In this document: in pieces, positions 1-8,261 of the stretch | Position numbering within the stretch: the stretch's first letter is position 1 | Layout of the letters: each line of letters begins with the position of its first letter | Source: an uncultured Chloroflexota bacterium | GTDB lineage: Bacteria; Chloroflexota; Anaerolineae; Caldilineales; Caldilineaceae | Assembly (NCBI GenBank): GCA_903858085.1 | Contig: CAIOHJ010000064.1 | Span: 1 to 25,118 of the forward strand | Length of the DNA stretch: 25,118 nt | Direction of reading: 5' to 3' | Position numbers and translations under genes: made by a program | The notes under the pieces: generated by a model | Seen by the model: only the letters and a program-made list of their open reading frames with translations | The model's database searches: none | Told to the model about the DNA's origin: nothing

Positions 1-519
1 GACATCGGCATGGACGGCATCACGATCACCGCCGAGCGGGCCGAGCAGGTCGACTTCAGCCTCCCCTACATGACCGCACAGCAGTTCATGCTGGTGCGGG
101 CCGGCGAAGACCGTTTTGCGGCGCCGGCGGAGTTCGCCGCGAACACCGAGCTGCTGATAGGCGCACAGGCAGGCACTACCGGCTTTTACACCGCAGTCTA
201 CGACATCCTGGACGGCGACGAGGCCAACCCGCGCATCCAACTTTTTGAGACCTTCGGCGCTTCGGTGCAGGCACTCCTCGCCGGCGACGTAGACATGGTA
301 CTGGTCGACGCGGCGAGCGGCCGCGGCTACATCGGCGCCAACCCGGACGCATTGAAAATTGCGGGCGATGCGATCAAATCCGAAGACTTTGGCTTCATCT
401 ATCCCAAAGGCTCGGATCTGGTGGCACCCTTTGACGCCGCAATCGAGTCGATGCAGCAGGATGGCTATCTGGAACATCTGAACGTCAAGTGGTTCTTCCT
501 GTACAACCCGAGCCGCTGA
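1..519 (+). CDS. Amino-acid-type ABC transporter substrate-binding protein (family 3), 5' truncated
   Basis: This is the C-terminal 172 residues of a family 3 extracellular solute-binding protein (SBP_bac_3), which captures amino acids or similar small polar ligands outside the membrane for an ABC importer. The reading frame is open from base 1. It begins with the hallmark stretch GITITAERAEQVDFSLPYM, which in this family lines the ligand cleft and the hinge. It ends near QQDGYLEHLNVKWF, matching the usual C-terminal helix. The signal peptide and first lobe lie upstream of the window. No permease or ATPase gene follows, so its partners are either upstream or elsewhere. The true start cannot be seen; an internal ATG at position 10 is not the start because the homology extends before it. 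Family assignment is firm; the ligand is unknown. Confidence 0.9.
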   Translation, partial: DIGMDGITITAERAEQVDFSLPYMTAQQFMLVRAGEDRFAAPAEFAANTELLIGAQAGTTGFYTAVYDILDGDEANPRIQLFETFGASVQALLAGDVDMVLVDAASGRGYIGANPDALKIAGDAIKSEDFGFIYPKGSDLVAPFDAAIESMQQDGYLEHLNVKWFFLYNPSR

Positions 520-576
520 GAGCGGGCCATACGGAATCGCCGGGCTGTAGGCGGGGCGATCAGAAGCGAGTGAGAG

Positions 577-1086
577 ATGGAGAGAGAGCAGTTTAAGGAA
601 GCGATGTCCCGTTGGGCCTCGGGGGTAACGGTTGTGACAACGCAGGTGGATGGTCAGCGGGTTGGTATCACGGCGAGCTCGCTGGCCAGCGTGAGTGCGG
701 ACCCGCCGCAAATTTTGATCTGTGTGGCGCGCAAGTTGTTCACCCATACGGCGATCGAACGGAGCGGGCTATTTGCGGTCAACATACTGGGCACGGACCA
801 GTTGGCGTGGGGGATGCGTTTTGCGGGGATGGTCCCCGAGCTGAACGACCGCTTTGCGGGGATCGATCTGTTCCAGGCTGTGACGGGCTCCCCGATTCTG
901 CCGGGGGTGGCGGCATGGCTGGACTGCCGTCTGCGCCACGCCTACGACGGCGGGGACCACACGATTTTTGTCGGAGAGGTGGTTGCAGCGGGCACAACTG
1001 CCGAGTGTGAGCCGCTGCTCTATTTCAACCGCAGCTGGCGGCAGCTGGAGCGTGTGCCCCTCCAACTGCCTGACACGGCGCGATAA
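577..1086 (+). CDS. Flavin reductase-like domain protein (FMN-binding split barrel)
   Basis: A 169-residue protein covering the whole flavin reductase-like domain. Members bind FMN or FAD and use NAD(P)H to supply reduced flavin to a partner monooxygenase, or act as stand-alone flavoproteins in the cytoplasm. The N-terminal block FKEAMSRWASGVTVVTT and the flavin-binding block GITASSLASVSADPPQILICV are typical, as is the late GGDHTIFVGEV strand followed by the LLYFNRSWRQL end. Length is normal for a single-domain member. The ATG at 577 follows a purine-rich stretch (GAGTGAGAG) and gives a family-like N-terminus. No monooxygenase gene lies nearby, so the partner, if any, is unknown. It runs convergently into the M16C gene, with a hairpin between them. 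Confidence 0.88.
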   Translation: MEREQFKEAMSRWASGVTVVTTQVDGQRVGITASSLASVSADPPQILICVARKLFTHTAIERSGLFAVNILGTDQLAWGMRFAGMVPELNDRFAGIDLFQAVTGSPILPGVAAWLDCRLRHAYDGGDHTIFVGEVVAAGTTAECEPLLYFNRSWRQLERVPLQLPDTAR

Positions 1087-1101
1087 ACGGGTCGACACAG
1101 C

Positions 1102-1143
1102 AAAAAGGGGGTCGGGCTGTTCCCCGCAGCTCCCCCCCGACCG
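1102..1143 (-). terminator. Intrinsic terminator of the minus-strand M16C operon
   Basis: Directly after the M16C stop codon, the minus strand reads GGTCGGG (complement of 1136-1142), an inner GCTG/CAGC pair, then CCCGACC (complement of 1110-1116), followed by CCC and a run of five T (complement of 1102-1106). A GC-rich stem followed by a T-run is the classic Rho-independent pattern. On the plus strand the same stem has no T-run, so it mainly serves the minus-strand operon, though it could slow transcription from the flavin reductase gene. Confidence 0.7.
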
Positions 1144-4059
1144 TCAGAGCACATCGAGCTGTTTGAGCGGCCGCTCCTGGTGGCTGGCCAGGACGTCGGC
1201 TGCACCCATCACGACCACGCGTGCCTGCTGGTTGAGCGCGGCCAGCACATCTCCAAACTGGCGAAAATGGTCGAGTGTGGTCGAGAGAACCTCGTCGCGC
1301 ATCTGCTGGCGGCGTTCTTCTGTTTCGCCGATCAGGAAACGGATCAACGAGCTGCGTCCTTTGGCATCGGGCAATTGGTAGGCGTCGATATCGCCGATGG
1401 CCCCGATCACATTTTTGGTCAGCTCGTCTGCGCTCAGTTCGATCTGACGCAGGAGCGCAGCGGTCTGGTCATAGACGTGCAGCGTCCTGGCCAGGTTGGG
1501 GTCTCGATAGGAGAGGAAGGTATAGAGCCCGGACTGCTTGCCAAAGCTGACAAAGGCCCCATAGGCGCCTCCTTCGGCGCGCACCTTGTCCCAAAGCCAG
1601 CTGGTCCGGATAAAATTGTTGATCACGTGGATCGAGCCGTGGTAGGTGTAGCCGAGGGAGTAGAGGTTGCCGCCTTTGCCGACATAGTTGACCTGGGCGG
1701 GGATCGCCAGTCCCTCGTCATTGCTGTGCAGGAGAGGCGCCCAGTGGGTCGGTTGCACTGAGGTTGCGGGGAGATCGCGCAAAAAAGCTGCCAGCTGGGG
1801 CTCGACCGTGGCCCAGCTGGTGCCATCCAGGGTGACATTGACCACCCGGTTGCGGCTCTCGACCAGGGCATGGCGGACGGCCTGCAGGCTGGCCAGCACG
1901 GTCGGCCACTCCTTCTCGACCTGATCGACCAGCCGGCGCGCAAAAAAGAGCCCGTCGATCCCCTCCAGCTGTTCTTCGACCCAGCCAGCGGTTGTCAACC
2001 CAGCGTGCAGGCGGTTGCGCACATAGGCGTGGCCGCCAGGGATCAGGCTGCTTTCAAAGCGTGCTTTGGTTTTGAGCGCGATCTGGCGGAAGCGATCCCG
2101 ATCGTCCAGATTGACAGCGAGCAGCATCTCGCGCAGGATGGCCAGCAGATCGGGCACCTGGGCGACGGTGGCTTTGGCCGAGAGCAAGAAACGTGCGGCC
2201 GGTTCGGGCTGGCCGAAGCGCTCGGAGAGATAGGTGGAGGCACCAATTCCCCCTGTCTTGCGGTCGATGCGCTGTGAAAATTTGACGTAGCTTTCATGGG
2301 TTGTGCCCATTTCCAGCAGGGCACGGCTGAAGAAAGGCACGTAGGGCAGCAGATCCTGGGCAACGCCGGTGAGGTCAAAGGCAAGGGTCAGGTAGAAAAT
2401 CCCATTCGTAAAAAGATCCTGGAGCAACAGTTGGGTGCCACTGAGATCGCCGACCCAACAGGGGATCGGTTTGTTTTTCGGTTCGAGGTCGCTGAGCCGG
2501 AGCGAGGGCAGGCGGGCCAGATCAGCCGGGGAATCTGGCCGTTGTTGGCGCTCTTTGAGCAGCCGGGTGTTGTCGAGGATATGCTTGAGCTGCTGGGGGG
2601 ACATCGCGGCCTTGTCTGAGGCAAGTTGCTGCTGTTCCTGTTCAGCCAGCTGTTGGTTGTAGCCCGGGTCAGGTTCTGCCAGCACGGCGAGCCGGTGGGG
2701 GTTGTCGAGCAGGTAGGTGCGGATCAGCCTTCCCAGCAGGGCGGGGTCGCTGTTCAGCTGCTCTTTCACGGTGGCCAGCGGCCTGGCGTAGCGAAGGGGG
2801 TCCAGCGGGTCGCGGCCGTAGGTCCAGTTGTGAAGGGCACGCATAAAGAGCGCCAGGCCGCGCGGGAACGAACCGGTGTTGTTTTCACGCAGGCTGAATT
2901 CGATCGAATTGACCGCCGCTTCGACCATGTCGGCCTCGATGCCCTCTGCTGCCAGAGCGCCGAGCGTGGCGAGGATCAGCGACTCGACCGCCGAAGCGGC
3001 GGCGCTCTCCACGCCTTTCATGGTCACACCAAAAGTCGGCTGGCGCAGCGTGCTGCTGAGCCCTCCCACCACATCCTCTCCCAGCCCAGAGTCGACCAGC
3101 GCCTTGCGCAGCGGCGACGCCTGTGTGCCGACCACCGCGTAGCTGAGCACCGAAAGCGCCATGCGCTGGGCCGGGTCGGGAACTTCGGGCAGCGCCCACT
3201 GGAGGGAGAAGAGGCTTTTGCGGCTGTGTGTGGACGTGCCGTCTGCGCCGAAGCGAATCCGTGTCGAGCGGGGCTGGTCGAAGGGGGGGTGAAGCGGCAC
3301 GGGGCTGGCGGCTGGTATCGCCGTAAAAGCGCCCAGCACGGCGTCGAGCAGTGCCAACCGCCGGGCAGGGTCGTCGTCGCCGTAGAAAAAAATCTGAGCA
3401 TTGGACGGATGGTAGTAGGTGGCATGAAAGGCTCTGAACTGTTCGTAGGTCAGCTGGGGGATGACCTGCGGGTCGCCCCCCGAGTCCAGCCCATAGCTGT
3501 TGTCGGGGAAAAGACCTTGGCTGGCCGCCCGGTACAAGAGCGCGTCGGGTGCAGAGTAGACCCCTTTCATCTCGTTGAAGACCACGCCTCGGTAGACCAG
3601 CGGCGCATCTGTCTCTTCCAGCTCATAATGCCAGCCTTCCTGGTCGAGATGGTGTGGGGTCAGCAGCGGGTAAAAGACAGCGTCCAGGTAAACGTCGACC
3701 AGATTGTAGAAATCCTGCAAATTGGTGCTGGCGACCGGGTAGGTCGTCTTGTCTGGGGAGGTAAATGCGTTGAGATAGGTATGCAGAGAGCCTTTGAGCA
3801 GCTGGACAAAGGGCTCTTTGAGGGGGTATTTTTGGGAGCCGCCCAGCACGCAATGTTCGAGAATGTGGGCAACGCCGGTCGAATCTTTGGGAGGCGTACG
3901 AAAACTGACGCCGAACACTTTATTCTCGTCGTTGTTTTCGAGGGAAAGCAGTTCAGCGCCGGTCCTGAGATGTCGATAAAACCGGGCACGCGTGTGGATC
4001 TCCTCGATCGGTTCGTCGCGCAGCAGTTCAAATCCATTCAAAATGGCAGCTACGGTCAT
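1144..4059 (-). CDS. M16C metallopeptidase, presequence protease (PreP/Cym1) type
   Basis: A 971-residue zinc peptidase of the insulinase superfamily, subfamily M16C. These enzymes form a closed chamber from two linked halves and degrade unstructured peptides; in organelles they clear cleaved targeting peptides. The inverted zinc motif HILEH is at residues 65-69, and the distal zinc-ligand region VVFNEMKGVYS follows. The block YHPSNAQIFFYGDDDP is highly characteristic of PreP and Cym1. Length matches the family (about 970-1,000). An upstream in-frame ATG at 4143 would overlap the preceding gene. The ATG at 4059 is preferred because AGGAG stands 7 bases before it and it leaves a 37-base gap to that gene. 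No signal peptide is evident, so a cytoplasmic role in peptide turnover is likely. It is the last gene of a three-gene minus-strand unit. Confidence 0.93.
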   Translation of the reverse strand: MTVAAILNGFELLRDEPIEEIHTRARFYRHLRTGAELLSLENNDENKVFGVSFRTPPKDSTGVAHILEHCVLGGSQKYPLKEPFVQLLKGSLHTYLNAFTSPDKTTYPVASTNLQDFYNLVDVYLDAVFYPLLTPHHLDQEGWHYELEETDAPLVYRGVVFNEMKGVYSAPDALLYRAASQGLFPDNSYGLDSGGDPQVIPQLTYEQFRAFHATYYHPSNAQIFFYGDDDPARRLALLDAVLGAFTAIPAASPVPLHPPFDQPRSTRIRFGADGTSTHSRKSLFSLQWALPEVPDPAQRMALSVLSYAVVGTQASPLRKALVDSGLGEDVVGGLSSTLRQPTFGVTMKGVESAAASAVESLILATLGALAAEGIEADMVEAAVNSIEFSLRENNTGSFPRGLALFMRALHNWTYGRDPLDPLRYARPLATVKEQLNSDPALLGRLIRTYLLDNPHRLAVLAEPDPGYNQQLAEQEQQQLASDKAAMSPQQLKHILDNTRLLKERQQRPDSPADLARLPSLRLSDLEPKNKPIPCWVGDLSGTQLLLQDLFTNGIFYLTLAFDLTGVAQDLLPYVPFFSRALLEMGTTHESYVKFSQRIDRKTGGIGASTYLSERFGQPEPAARFLLSAKATVAQVPDLLAILREMLLAVNLDDRDRFRQIALKTKARFESSLIPGGHAYVRNRLHAGLTTAGWVEEQLEGIDGLFFARRLVDQVEKEWPTVLASLQAVRHALVESRNRVVNVTLDGTSWATVEPQLAAFLRDLPATSVQPTHWAPLLHSNDEGLAIPAQVNYVGKGGNLYSLGYTYHGSIHVINNFIRTSWLWDKVRAEGGAYGAFVSFGKQSGLYTFLSYRDPNLARTLHVYDQTAALLRQIELSADELTKNVIGAIGDIDAYQLPDAKGRSSLIRFLIGETEERRQQMRDEVLSTTLDHFRQFGDVLAALNQQARVVVMGAADVLASHQERPLKQLDVL

Positions 4060-4096
4060 GGAGTCGCTCCTTATTTCGTCGGCGTGGGGCAAAGGG

Positions 4097-4843
4097 CTAT
4101 GGGTGACAGCGACAGCAGCGCATTTGGCTGGCCAGATCCACAAAAGCCGGCAACATCTGCAACGTGGTACTCAGGCTGGCACGCACCTCGCCCATCGGTG
4201 TGCGCTGGTCACGGTCGGAGGCGTAGCCGCTGACCGTGGCCAGCGCAGCATAGCACATCTTCAGCTCCTGTGCCAGTGTCACTTCGGGCACCAGGTTGTA
4301 GGTGAGCAGATCGGCGCCCCAGCTACGAAACATGCGGGCTTCGGCGCGCGTTTCGCGGCGCAGGAAATCGACGCCGACAGTGACGGCGTTGGGCAGGCCT
4401 GGCAGCAGCTGTTGAATGGCTGCAGCCATTTCAGGGCAGAAGGGGGCCCCCACCCCGCCATAGTTGATGTCGAATCCAGTATGGGCCGCAGAAAAAAATG
4501 TATCTGCCTGATGGTGAGTCCAGTCGATGTAGTCGTCGACAATGACCGGCTGGCCGCGCTGCAGCACCGGGTTGATCGCGATCCCCATATCCCAGTTGAG
4601 AATGCGCTGCACGCCGAGCTGGCGGGCAGCAAACAGCGTGGCGCGCGGGTCGGTCCGGGTTGGCAGCCCGGTGTAGGGCTGCACCCAGACCGCAGGACCG
4701 CCGGGGGAGCAGCGCAGGGCCAGAGGGCCCGCCTCCCCGTAGGGCGTGTGGTAGGTGCGTTCGTCGACGACCTCGCCCAGGATATCGAGGGCACTGGGGG
4801 GCAGGAGGACGGCAATCAGCAGAAGCAGAGCCGAGTTGGGCAT
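4097..4843 (-). CDS. Divergent phosphorylase-family protein (MTAP-like) with altered active site
   Basis: A 248-residue relative of S-methyl-5'-thioadenosine phosphorylase and purine nucleoside phosphorylase. Similarity is clearest at RTYHTPYGE (residues 29-37), at VIVDDYIDWT, and in the stretch from ETRAEARMFRSWGAD (164-178) to VPEVTLAQELKMCYAALA. These match the MTAP segments around SRAESFMFRTWGAD and VPEVVLAKE. However, the N-terminal glycine-rich phosphate loop is replaced by a leucine-rich stretch, the RHGxxH block is missing, and the DYD region with the catalytic aspartate reads SGYASD. It may therefore not be a standard phosphorylase; it could bind a nucleoside or act differently. It starts 27 bases after the MFS gene, without an obvious ribosome binding site, which suggests translational coupling within the operon. 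Confidence 0.75.
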   Translation of the reverse strand: MPNSALLLLIAVLLPPSALDILGEVVDERTYHTPYGEAGPLALRCSPGGPAVWVQPYTGLPTRTDPRATLFAARQLGVQRILNWDMGIAINPVLQRGQPVIVDDYIDWTHHQADTFFSAAHTGFDINYGGVGAPFCPEMAAAIQQLLPGLPNAVTVGVDFLRRETRAEARMFRSWGADLLTYNLVPEVTLAQELKMCYAALATVSGYASDRDQRTPMGEVRASLSTTLQMLPAFVDLASQMRCCRCHP

Positions 4844-4870
4844 AGAAAATTCACAACAGAGAACAAAACC

Positions 4871-6247
4871 TTACCGGGCAGAGGTTGTCGGAAGCGGGTG
4901 CGTCTGGTTCCGTTCGACCGCCCACATCACCAGAGCGCTGGCAAAACGAAACACAAACGAAAGCGCCAGGGCAATCTGCAGGTCAAACCAATCGGCGAGC
5001 AGCGGGCCCAACAGCACCCCAAGCAGGACAGCCGCGTTGAGCGCCAGGTTGTACCAGGCCAGGTAGGCAGGCCGGTCATCCTGCGGGACCTGCGCGAACA
5101 GATAGGTGGGCAAGGCACCGCCGACCAACGCCCATGCCAGCCCTCCCAGCACGGAGGTGAAGAGATACCACCACAGGTCAGGCATATAGGCTGTGAGCAG
5201 CGGATAGATGGCCAGCAGCGCTGTCCCTGCGACGGTGATCTTGTGCGAGCCAAAACGGCGGACCAACTGGTCCAGCTGCAGCGAGCCGAACAGCACAAAG
5301 CCATGAAACGTCGCCGTGCCGATCGAAATTTCAAAGTCGGAGAATGCAAGCTGGTCGACCCAGCGAAGGGGGAAGAGGGCCAGCGGCATGAACTGGGCCA
5401 GATGGAAACAAAAGAGGGCGACAATCACCCAGCCGTAGTGGCCTTGGACGATATCGGTGCGCATAAGCGTGCGCCCACGGGTAAAAATGCGAGGGGCCAG
5501 GCCGATCCGCTGGCCGACCCCTTGTCCCCCCCGCACACCGCCCGGCTGCGCGGCATCTCCGATGATCTGGCGCACGCGCGGCGGCGCGTCTTCGGGGCGG
5601 TCGCGGACATCGCGCAGCTGGGCGAGGTGGTAAAAACTCATGGCGGCCCCCAGAAAGCCAACCCCAAACACCACGGTATACCCGACCGCCAGCGAGGTAA
5701 TCTGCAGCACATAGCCGGCGGCCAGCGAGGTGACCACATACACGACCGCCAGCACGGCATTGCGGCGGCCAGCCACGTAGCTGCGCCATTCGAGTGGCAC
5801 CGCAGTCGCAAACAGCGCGTTGAAACCGATCGCCAGCGCAACCCCTGGAACAGTGAACAGCAGGGTCGCCACAATCAGCGTCTGCATCTGAACCGTCTCG
5901 GGCAGCAGGAAGGGCAGCAGCGCATAGACCAGATAGATCCCGCGTGTGGCCAGGGCAGTCTGCAACACAGACCGGCCCAGCGGCCTTGACTGCAGCCACT
6001 GGCCGGCCGGCAGGGTCAAAAGCAGATTGATCAGCGCCGGGCCTGCGGTCAGCAGGCTGATTTCAAAGGCAGTGGCTCCGATCCGTGCTGCATAAACCCC
6101 CTGAAAAGCCAGAGTGGTCCCCGCCACCAGCCCGAACCAGGCAATATCCCAGTAGAGATGATAAAACCGTGGTCTGAGTTCTGGCGGCACAATCTGCTGC
6201 GTGCTGGTTGGCCTCTGCCAGGGGAGCCTGCGGATCCACTGCTGCAT
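4871..6247 (-). CDS. Major facilitator superfamily transporter
   Basis: A 458-residue integral membrane protein with about eleven or twelve hydrophobic helices in two halves, separated by a hydrophilic stretch near residues 215-260 (RDVRDRPEDAPPRVRQII and onward). The GRRNAV motif after the fourth or fifth helix and the charged loop RRFGSHK in the second half fit the MFS fold. The substrate cannot be deduced. It is the first gene of a minus-strand unit with the MTAP-like and M16C genes, so it might export or import a nucleoside, peptide or drug; this is only context. A TGCGCTACAAT promoter core lies about 50 bases upstream. No strong ribosome binding site precedes the ATG at 6247. Confidence 0.85.
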   Translation of the reverse strand: MQQWIRRLPWQRPTSTQQIVPPELRPRFYHLYWDIAWFGLVAGTTLAFQGVYAARIGATAFEISLLTAGPALINLLLTLPAGQWLQSRPLGRSVLQTALATRGIYLVYALLPFLLPETVQMQTLIVATLLFTVPGVALAIGFNALFATAVPLEWRSYVAGRRNAVLAVVYVVTSLAAGYVLQITSLAVGYTVVFGVGFLGAAMSFYHLAQLRDVRDRPEDAPPRVRQIIGDAAQPGGVRGGQGVGQRIGLAPRIFTRGRTLMRTDIVQGHYGWVIVALFCFHLAQFMPLALFPLRWVDQLAFSDFEISIGTATFHGFVLFGSLQLDQLVRRFGSHKITVAGTALLAIYPLLTAYMPDLWWYLFTSVLGGLAWALVGGALPTYLFAQVPQDDRPAYLAWYNLALNAAVLLGVLLGPLLADWFDLQIALALSFVFRFASALVMWAVERNQTHPLPTTSAR

Positions 6248-6295
6248 TGTCTGAAAACCTGTTCTACACCCAACAACGTGTTGATTTCAACCTCT

Positions 6296-6306
6296 ATTGT
6301 AGCGCA
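6296..6306 (-). promoter_or_regulatory. Extended -10 promoter core for the MFS operon
   Basis: Read on the minus strand this is TGCGCTACAAT, with the -10 hexamer TACAAT and a TG element upstream. Transcription would begin about 40 bases before the MFS start codon. No convincing -35 hexamer is visible, as expected for extended -10 promoters. The same TGYGCTA core precedes several other genes in the window. Confidence 0.45.
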
Positions 6307-6356
6307 GCGGACTGCCGATCCCTAAAATCTTGGCCACAGAGATGGGGAAGGGCTCC

Positions 6357-6395
6357 GCCCAAAACCAAGTTTCTTTGAGAAACTCGGTTTTGGGC
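6357..6395. repeat. Long palindromic repeat (17-bp arms, 5-base loop)
   Basis: The left arm GCCCAAAACCAAGTTTC (6357-6373) and the right arm GAAACTCGGTTTTGGGC (6379-6395) pair at 16 of 17 positions around the loop TTTGA. It lies between two divergently transcribed genes, so it is not placed as a simple terminator. Its core, AAACCAAGTTTC with a mirrored arm, resembles short palindromes dispersed in many copies in some bacterial genomes. I recall that general type but cannot verify copy number here. Confidence 0.75.
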
Positions 6396-6449
6396 GCGCC
6401 AGCAACGGAGATGGCCGACGATCTCCAGGGTGCTTGCAGACGTTTTGAA

Positions 6450-6460
6450 TGTGCTAGAGT
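6450..6460 (+). promoter_or_regulatory. Extended -10 promoter core for the DUF6069-like gene
   Basis: The sequence TGTGCTAGAGT contains TG, one base, then TAGAGT as a -10 hexamer. A TTGCAG at 6434-6439 could serve as -35 with a short 15-base spacer. A nearby TACAAT at 6460-6465 is an alternative -10. The start codon is 46 bases downstream. Confidence 0.4.
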
Positions 6461-6505
6461 ACAATGTGTTTGTCAAAAAAAGTGTCACCACAAAGGAGTA
6501 GTCGA

Positions 6506-6952
6506 ATGAATCTCGCAAAGCCCACAGACGGCAAACTGACGACAAAACGGGTCTGGATGGCAGGAGGCCTCTCCATTCTTGGGTCAGTCATCGCCAATCT
6601 GGCAGTATATTGGGTAGGACGGACGATCGTGAACCCAGATCCTGGCTTTCAACCGCTGGCTGGGCCAGGGCCAACCATTTTTTTCACGGTTGCGTTTCTG
6701 ATCGCTGCCACCCTGGTCTATCTGGCAATCAACGCATATACCAAACAACCCGTACGAATTTTTACGATCGTCGCAACGGTCGTATTTCTGGTCGGTCTGA
6801 TCCCAGACTTTCTGTTGTTCGGGGAAGGTGTAGCGGCTTCGATGGGGATGGGAGTTGCTACACCAGGTGCGGTGGTGCTGCTGATCATCATGCACATTGT
6901 GGCCTTTGCAATCACGCTGTGGGCCTTCACCCGGTGGGCTCACAGCCGCTGA
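6506..6952 (+). CDS. Small four-helix membrane protein, DUF6069-like
   Basis: A 148-residue protein with four predicted membrane helices: about residues 17-40, 58-76, 83-105 and 116-140. The pattern of a helix pair, an IFTIVATVVFLVGLIPDFL segment and a final AVVLLIIMHIVAFAITLWAFTRWA helix fits the uncharacterised DUF6069 family. No catalytic residues are evident and no function is known for the family. The reading frame could begin at an ATG at 6464, but the ATG at 6506 has AAGGAG 7 bases before it and is preferred. It appears to be a single-gene unit with its own promoter. Confidence 0.8.
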   Translation: MNLAKPTDGKLTTKRVWMAGGLSILGSVIANLAVYWVGRTIVNPDPGFQPLAGPGPTIFFTVAFLIAATLVYLAINAYTKQPVRIFTIVATVVFLVGLIPDFLLFGEGVAASMGMGVATPGAVVLLIIMHIVAFAITLWAFTRWAHSR

Positions 6953-7035
6953 CTTGGGGTCTGAGCAATTCACCCACAGCTGCCGTTCGTCGCGCAACGC
7001 ACTGTAAAAGATGATGGAAGGTAGCTACAGAGTCA

Positions 7036-7060
7036 CAGCCCCATTCCAGAGGGGGGGCTG
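7036..7060. terminator. Possible terminator hairpin between convergent genes
   Basis: CAGCCCC (7036-7042) pairs perfectly with GGGGCTG (7054-7060) across an 11-base loop. It lies 84 bases after the DUF6069-like stop codon. Neither strand shows a T-run after it, so it is only a weak terminator candidate. Confidence 0.3.
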
Positions 7061-7100
7061 AAGATGGTTCTGCTGCCCGTTCCGCCCACTGTTGCAGTAA

Positions 7101-7143
7101 GTGGTGCCACTGTGGTGCCACTGTGGTGCCACTGTGGTGCCAT
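7101..7143. repeat. 11-bp tandem repeat, nearly four copies
   Basis: The unit GTGGTGCCACT is repeated at 7101, 7112 and 7123, and a fourth copy from 7134 reads GTGGTGCCAT. Each unit contains inverted GTGG and CCAC arms around TG. An 11-base period places each copy on nearly the same face of the DNA helix. It is non-coding and lies in a convergent gap. Confidence 0.85.
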
Positions 7144-7266
7144 CATCGGAAGCGCCGCGTAGGCGCCCAGGTCGCAGGCAACGCTCTGCGGCCCCCGAGC
7201 GGTCCATTGCTTTTCGACGAAAGCAGCTGCGCGGAAGAGCGGCAGGAGGGAATATGTGGGGTGGGC

Positions 7267-8211
7267 TCAGCGGGTCTGGGCCGCCTGCTGCCAGGCCAGC
7301 TGGGCGGCCAGGCCGTCGCGGATCCGCGTCTGCGGGTTGTAGCCGAGCAGCGTGCGTGCCTTGGAGACGTCGGCCACTGTGCGGCGCTGGTCGCCAGGAC
7401 GAGACGGGCCAAAGCTGAGGTCAGGGGTGCAGCCCGACAGCTCGGCGAGCACGGCAAGCACCTGAAGCACGTTGACCTCGTCGCCGCCGCCGATATTGAA
7501 TGTCTGGCCAGCGCTCCGCTCTGGCTGGCTGGCCGCCAGCAGCAGCCCCTGCACACAATCGGCGACGTAGGTGTTGCTGCGGCTGTCGGTACCGTCGCCG
7601 TCGACCGTGATCCGCTCGCCTGCCAGCAGCTGACGAATAAAGATGTTGTAGCCCATGTCCGGGCGTTGGCGTGGCCCGTAGACCGAAAAGAGGCGCAGGA
7701 TCGTAAAGCGCAGCCCATCTTTGGCGGCATAGGCGTGGCAGAGCTGTTCGGCGGCCAGTTTGGTGATGCCGTAGGGAGAAACCGGAGCCAGCGGGGCTGT
7801 CTCGTCGCCGGTCGCAAAACGCCCGTAAACCGAGGAGGTCGAGCAGTGCAAAAAATGGCCGACCCGGGCAGCGACCGCAGCGGCCAACAGGCGCTGTGTG
7901 GCCAGCACGTTGCAGGTCATATAGTCTTCAAACTGCTGCCAGCTTTTGAGCAGGCCCGCCATGGCCGCCGTATGGAAGAGCTGGTCGGCCTTTTCCAGCA
8001 ACGGCTCGAGCGGCGCGTCGCGCAAGTCAACTTCATAAAAGCGAAAGCTGGGCGAGCGCAGCAGCCCAGCCAGGTTGCGCTCCTTGAGCGGTCGCGGGTA
8101 ATAGGGAATCAAAGCGTCGATACCGACCACGGTGTGGCCGGCTGCAAGCAGCTGCTCGCAAAGGTGCGAACCAACAAAGCCGGCGGCGCCGGTCACCACA
8201 ACATGGGCCAT
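7267..8211 (-). CDS. NAD-dependent nucleotide-sugar epimerase/dehydratase (extended SDR)
   Basis: A 314-residue extended short-chain dehydrogenase. The NAD-binding motif GAAGFVGSH sits at residues 8-16, the catalytic region CSTSSVYG at 123-130, and the YxxxK pair at Tyr147 and Lys151 (SPYGITK). The substrate-side block RLFSVYGPRQRPDM is typical of UDP-glucose, UDP-glucuronate or dTDP-sugar epimerases and dehydratases. Such enzymes convert nucleotide sugars for cell-surface polysaccharides in the cytoplasm. The exact substrate cannot be read. The frame is open back to 8388, but homology begins at the ATG at 8211, where GGAG lies 11 bases upstream. It is divergent from the LacI gene, with its own promoter at 8262-8290. 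Confidence 0.9.
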   Translation of the reverse strand: MAHVVVTGAAGFVGSHLCEQLLAAGHTVVGIDALIPYYPRPLKERNLAGLLRSPSFRFYEVDLRDAPLEPLLEKADQLFHTAAMAGLLKSWQQFEDYMTCNVLATQRLLAAAVAARVGHFLHCSTSSVYGRFATGDETAPLAPVSPYGITKLAAEQLCHAYAAKDGLRFTILRLFSVYGPRQRPDMGYNIFIRQLLAGERITVDGDGTDSRSNTYVADCVQGLLLAASQPERSAGQTFNIGGGDEVNVLQVLAVLAELSGCTPDLSFGPSRPGDQRRTVADVSKARTLLGYNPQTRIRDGLAAQLAWQQAAQTR

Positions 8212-8261
8212 GGGTTTTTGTCTCCGTGCAAGCCAAGGCGAAATCCAACCAATCGATGTGG

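Larger units (their letters stand above)
6953..7266. other. Intergenic gap between convergent genes
   Basis: These 314 bases separate the ends of two convergent genes. They hold a 7-bp hairpin at 7036-7060 and an 11-bp tandem repeat at 7101-7143, listed separately. The remaining open frames are short and show no family resemblance, so I see no gene here. Confidence 0.6.

Noticed and set aside
2626..5989. Long plus-strand open frames opposite the M16C, MTAP-like and MFS genes
   Set aside because: They lack recognisable domains and are antisense shadows of well-supported minus-strand genes.
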